Below are positions 61,945 through 64,000 of a stretch of DNA of 64,000 nt, in pieces (the first letter of the stretch is position 1; every line of letters begins with the position of its first letter). Origin of the DNA: Klebsiella pneumoniae (GTDB lineage: Bacteria; Pseudomonadota; Gammaproteobacteria; Enterobacterales; Enterobacteriaceae). Position numbers and translations under genes: made by a program. The notes under the pieces were generated by a model that saw nothing but the letters and a program-made list of their open reading frames with translations, searched no databases and had not been told where the DNA came from. Location: contig NZ_KN046818.1 of assembly GCF_000742135.1 (NCBI RefSeq), positions 5,154,050-5,218,049 of the forward strand, read 5' to 3'.

Positions 61945-62667
61945 CAGTAATCCTCCATGCTGCGGCACGCGCTGTGCCAGCCCGTACAAGAGTGTCCGAG
62001 TATCTTCGGCATCCCCTGCCTGAGCCATATAGTTTACCAATACGGTGATTTGTTGTCCGCTCATCTGCTCCAGCATTAAGAGGTGGGTCAACTTATCCAG
62101 CAATTGCGCCATATCGCGCTGGCGGATGTGCTTTTGCACCAGCGTCAGGGCTGCCATGCTGCGGTGCTGCATGATGTCGTCGTCGGGGATCACCGTGATA
62201 TCGACCAGCGGAAACGACCCGCTATAGAGCTGGCTGGCGGTCTCAGGATCGGCAAAATTATCCAGCCAGCGCATCGACCAGGGATAGGGGCTGCGTCGTC
62301 CCTGATAGAAGAGAATAGGGATAACCAGAGGCAGCGTTTTATGGCCGCTCTCCAGGTGCCGCTGCATGGCGGCGATGGCATAGCGCATTAAGCGAAAGGC
62401 CATCAGCTTATCGGGTGCGCTCTGGTGCTCGATCAGAACATGGACATAGCCCGAACCGCGGGTGGTTTCCAGCGAATAAAGGATATCGCTGTAGTAAGGC
62501 CTGAGATCGTCTTCGAGAAAGCTGCCGGATTCCAGACGCAGGGTGTCCAGTTTGCAGATCTGTGTTAACGACGGAGGCAGGTGGAGCTCGATAAAATCGC
62601 GCGCCGTCTCTACCCGTGAGAGAAAAGTTTTAAATACCGCATCATGAGGGGTCGCCGTTTCCGCCAT
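61759..62667 (-). CDS. Rpn-family recombination-promoting nuclease (PDDEXK, 'transposase_31')
   Basis: 302-residue Rpn-family DNA endonuclease. The N-terminus MAETATPHDAVFKTFLS and catalytic PDDEXK core (D61 in YYSDILYSL, E80-x-Q82 in VLIEHQSAPDK) are typical, followed by YAIAAMQRHL and LPLVIPILFYQGR. Family members cut DNA and promote RecA-independent recombination; recent E. coli work treats them as antiphage toxins held in check by a small protein made from within the same gene. The C-terminus carries the EKGVQQGIKEGK coil seen in the family, and an internal start is visible (see next entry). Despite the name it is not a DDE transposase and there are no terminal repeats. It interrupts the rhtC-rhtB pair. 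Confidence 0.9.
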   Translation of the reverse strand: MAETATPHDAVFKTFLSRVETARDFIELHLPPSLTQICKLDTLRLESGSFLEDDLRPYYSDILYSLETTRGSGYVHVLIEHQSAPDKLMAFRLMRYAIAAMQRHLESGHKTLPLVIPILFYQGRRSPYPWSMRWLDNFADPETASQLYSGSFPLVDITVIPDDDIMQHRSMAALTLVQKHIRQRDMAQLLDKLTHLLMLEQMSGQQITVLVNYMAQAGDAEDTRTLLYGLAQRVPQHGGLLMTLAETWLAEGMEKGVQQGIKEGKYQALVQVAEAMRSRGIDDQAIMEMTGLSEDELQRLRH

Positions 62668-62829
62668 TGCCGTTCATCCATGAATCACGTATCTGGCGGC
62701 ATCCTGGCACGGCGGGTTCAGCGCCGACAGCGGGCAAAAAAATTAATTACCCACTTTGCGCGCCGGCTCGCGCAGAGAGAAAGCGTTGTTCACCTGGCGA
62801 GCCTCTCTTTGCGAGCGAGATTCCATGAT

Positions 62830-63450
62830 TCAGGCATGGCGGGCGGAGGCGAGCAGCGCCCCGACCAGCATAAACAGTGAACCAAAGACTTTGTTCAACG
62901 CCTTCATCTGCTTTGGCCCTTTGATCCATGCGGAAATGCGCTGCGCCAGGGTCGCATAGCCAATCATCACAATGATATCGACGACGATGGTGGTGACGCC
63001 CAGAACGAGATATTGCATCACCTGCGGCTGGTGCGGCAGGATAAACTGCGGAAACAGGGCGGCCAGAAAAACAATGCTTTTGGGATTGGTGAGATTTACG
63101 AACACCGCGCGCTGAAACAGTTTGCCGCGCGTCTGCGCCTTCGCCAGCGTATTCAGGTCGATCGCCCCTGCCGCCCGCCATTGCTGGATACCCAGCCAGA
63201 TCAGGTAGGCGGCGCCGGCCCATTTTAGCACCTCAAAGGCCAGCACCGAGCGGGAGAAGAGAGTGCCGAGACCAACGCCAACCAGCACGATATGAATGGC
63301 CAGCCCGGTCTGCAAACCGGCAATCGACGCCGCCGCGCCGCGGTATCCGTGGTTAATGGAAGTGGTCATGGTATTAATCGCTCCGGAACCCGGCGACAGG
63401 CTGAGAATAATTGATGTCAGCAGGTAGGCGAACCACCACTCAATGGTCAT
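62830..63450 (-). CDS. rhtB: Homoserine/homoserine lactone exporter RhtB
   Basis: LysE-superfamily exporter, 206 residues, six membrane segments, as in E. coli. It has [39 protein letters not shown] and [19 protein letters not shown]. It exports homoserine, its lactone and threonine. It is paralogous to rhtC and divergent from pldB. Confidence 0.96.
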   Translation of the reverse strand: MTIEWWFAYLLTSIILSLSPGSGAINTMTTSINHGYRGAAASIAGLQTGLAIHIVLVGVGLGTLFSRSVLAFEVLKWAGAAYLIWLGIQQWRAAGAIDLNTLAKAQTRGKLFQRAVFVNLTNPKSIVFLAALFPQFILPHQPQVMQYLVLGVTTIVVDIIVMIGYATLAQRISAWIKGPKQMKALNKVFGSLFMLVGALLASARHA

Positions 63451-63559
63451 GAGAAACTCCCTGATTGTCTGTTTTTATGCCACAATACGCTATTGTGTCA
63501 GCATTGTGTGATACACGGTAAAAAAACGATTTTCAGCGGTTAACAGGGGTGTAAACCCG

Positions 63560-64000
63560 ATGTTTGGGCAGAAAAAGGACTGGGAAACACGAGAAAACGC
63601 GTTTGCGGCCTTTAGCATGGGGCCGCTGACGGATTTCTGGCGACAGCGCGAAGAAGCTGAATTTAAAGGCGTCGACGATGTACCGGTACGCTTTGTCCGC
63701 TTTTGCGCGCAACATAACGATCGTCTGGTGTTGATTTGCCCCGGGCGCATTGAAAGCTACGTGAAGTATGCTGAAGTGGCCTACGATCTCTTTCACTGCG
63801 GCTTTGACGTGATGATCATTGACCATCGCGGGCAGGGACGCTCGGGCCGCCTGCTCTCAGATACCCACCGCGGACACGTGGTTAACTTCAGCGACTATGT
63901 TGATGACCTGGCCGCGCTCTGGCAGCAGCAGGTGGTTCCTGGACACTGGCGAAAACGGTTTATCCTTGCTCATTCTATGGGCGGAGCGATTGCCACGCTT
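63560..64000 (+). CDS. pldB: Lysophospholipase L2, N-terminal part (runs off the window)
   Basis: Inner-membrane-associated serine hydrolase of the alpha/beta fold that cleaves lysophospholipids. The frame from ATG 63560 (AGGGGTG eight bases upstream) stays open to the last base, 147 codons of about 340. It begins MFGQKKDWETRENAF, matching E. coli PldB, with IDHRGQGRSGR and the nucleophile motif AHSMGGA (GxSxG type) near the window end. It is functionally related to pldA upstream. Confidence 0.95.
   Translation, partial: MFGQKKDWETRENAFAAFSMGPLTDFWRQREEAEFKGVDDVPVRFVRFCAQHNDRLVLICPGRIESYVKYAEVAYDLFHCGFDVMIIDHRGQGRSGRLLSDTHRGHVVNFSDYVDDLAALWQQQVVPGHWRKRFILAHSMGGAIATL

Noticed and set aside
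61759-62667. Insertion sequence (transposase label for the Rpn family)
   Set aside because: No DDE motif, inverted terminal repeats or target duplication seen; the fold signature is a PDDEXK nuclease.

Overview
The window is enterobacterial chromosome, most likely Klebsiella (K. pneumoniae complex) or a close relative such as Raoultella. The gene order follows the E. coli rrnC-ilv-rho-wec-hem-cya-uvrD-corA-recQ segment almost gene for gene. Departures from E. coli K-12 are an intact ilvG, no aslBA beside glmZ, a second ppiC, a three-gene aromatic-acid-type cassette between rep and gppA, and an Rpn-family nuclease between rhtC and rhtB. The species call rests on recognition of gene order and protein sequence, not on a database search.

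Layout. 1-3280: 3' part of a 23S rRNA (starting at the equivalent of E. coli base 140), 5S rRNA, tRNA-Asp and tRNA-Trp, then a terminator. 3351-6172: hdfR, maoP and a frame-disrupted yifB. 6456-16403: isoleucine/valine synthesis, with the ilvL attenuator, tiny ilvX, ilvGMEDA, the ilvY regulator divergent from ilvC, a structured ilvC 3' region and two tandem ppiC genes. 16516-22910: rep; then on the minus strand a DUF554 membrane protein, a resorcylate/salicylate-decarboxylase-like metalloenzyme and a NahR/NodD-like LysR regulator; then gppA. 23029-26600: rhlB, trxA, the rho leader peptide and rho.

26796-41168: the complete enterobacterial common antigen (ECA) cluster wecA-wzzE-wecBC-rffGH-wecDE-wzxE-wecF-wzyE-wecG, tightly packed with overlapping stops and starts, then yifK. 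41221-42095: tRNA-Arg, His, Leu and Pro under one stringent-type promoter, then the small RNA GlmZ. 42169-49614: hemCDXY divergent from cyaA, a REP cluster and cyaY. 49761-55369: lptM, dapF, yigA, xerC, yigB and uvrD, the last with a consensus LexA box. 55457-59187: corA with a leader that appears to encode a CorL-type peptide, rarD, yigI and pldA. 59206-64000: recQ, rhtC, the rpn nuclease gene, rhtB and the start of pldB, cut by the window edge.

Functionally this is mostly core genome: ribosomal RNA and tRNA supply, branched-chain amino acids, ECA assembly, heme, cAMP and DNA repair. The accessory content is small. The most interesting item is the Rpn nuclease gene (61759-62667): it has a strong Shine-Dalgarno and in-frame ATG inside its 3' end, the arrangement expected for a separately made C-terminal antitoxin. 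Next are the rep-gppA cassette, the corA leader, and two compensation-failing single-base losses in yifB that may be sequence errors.
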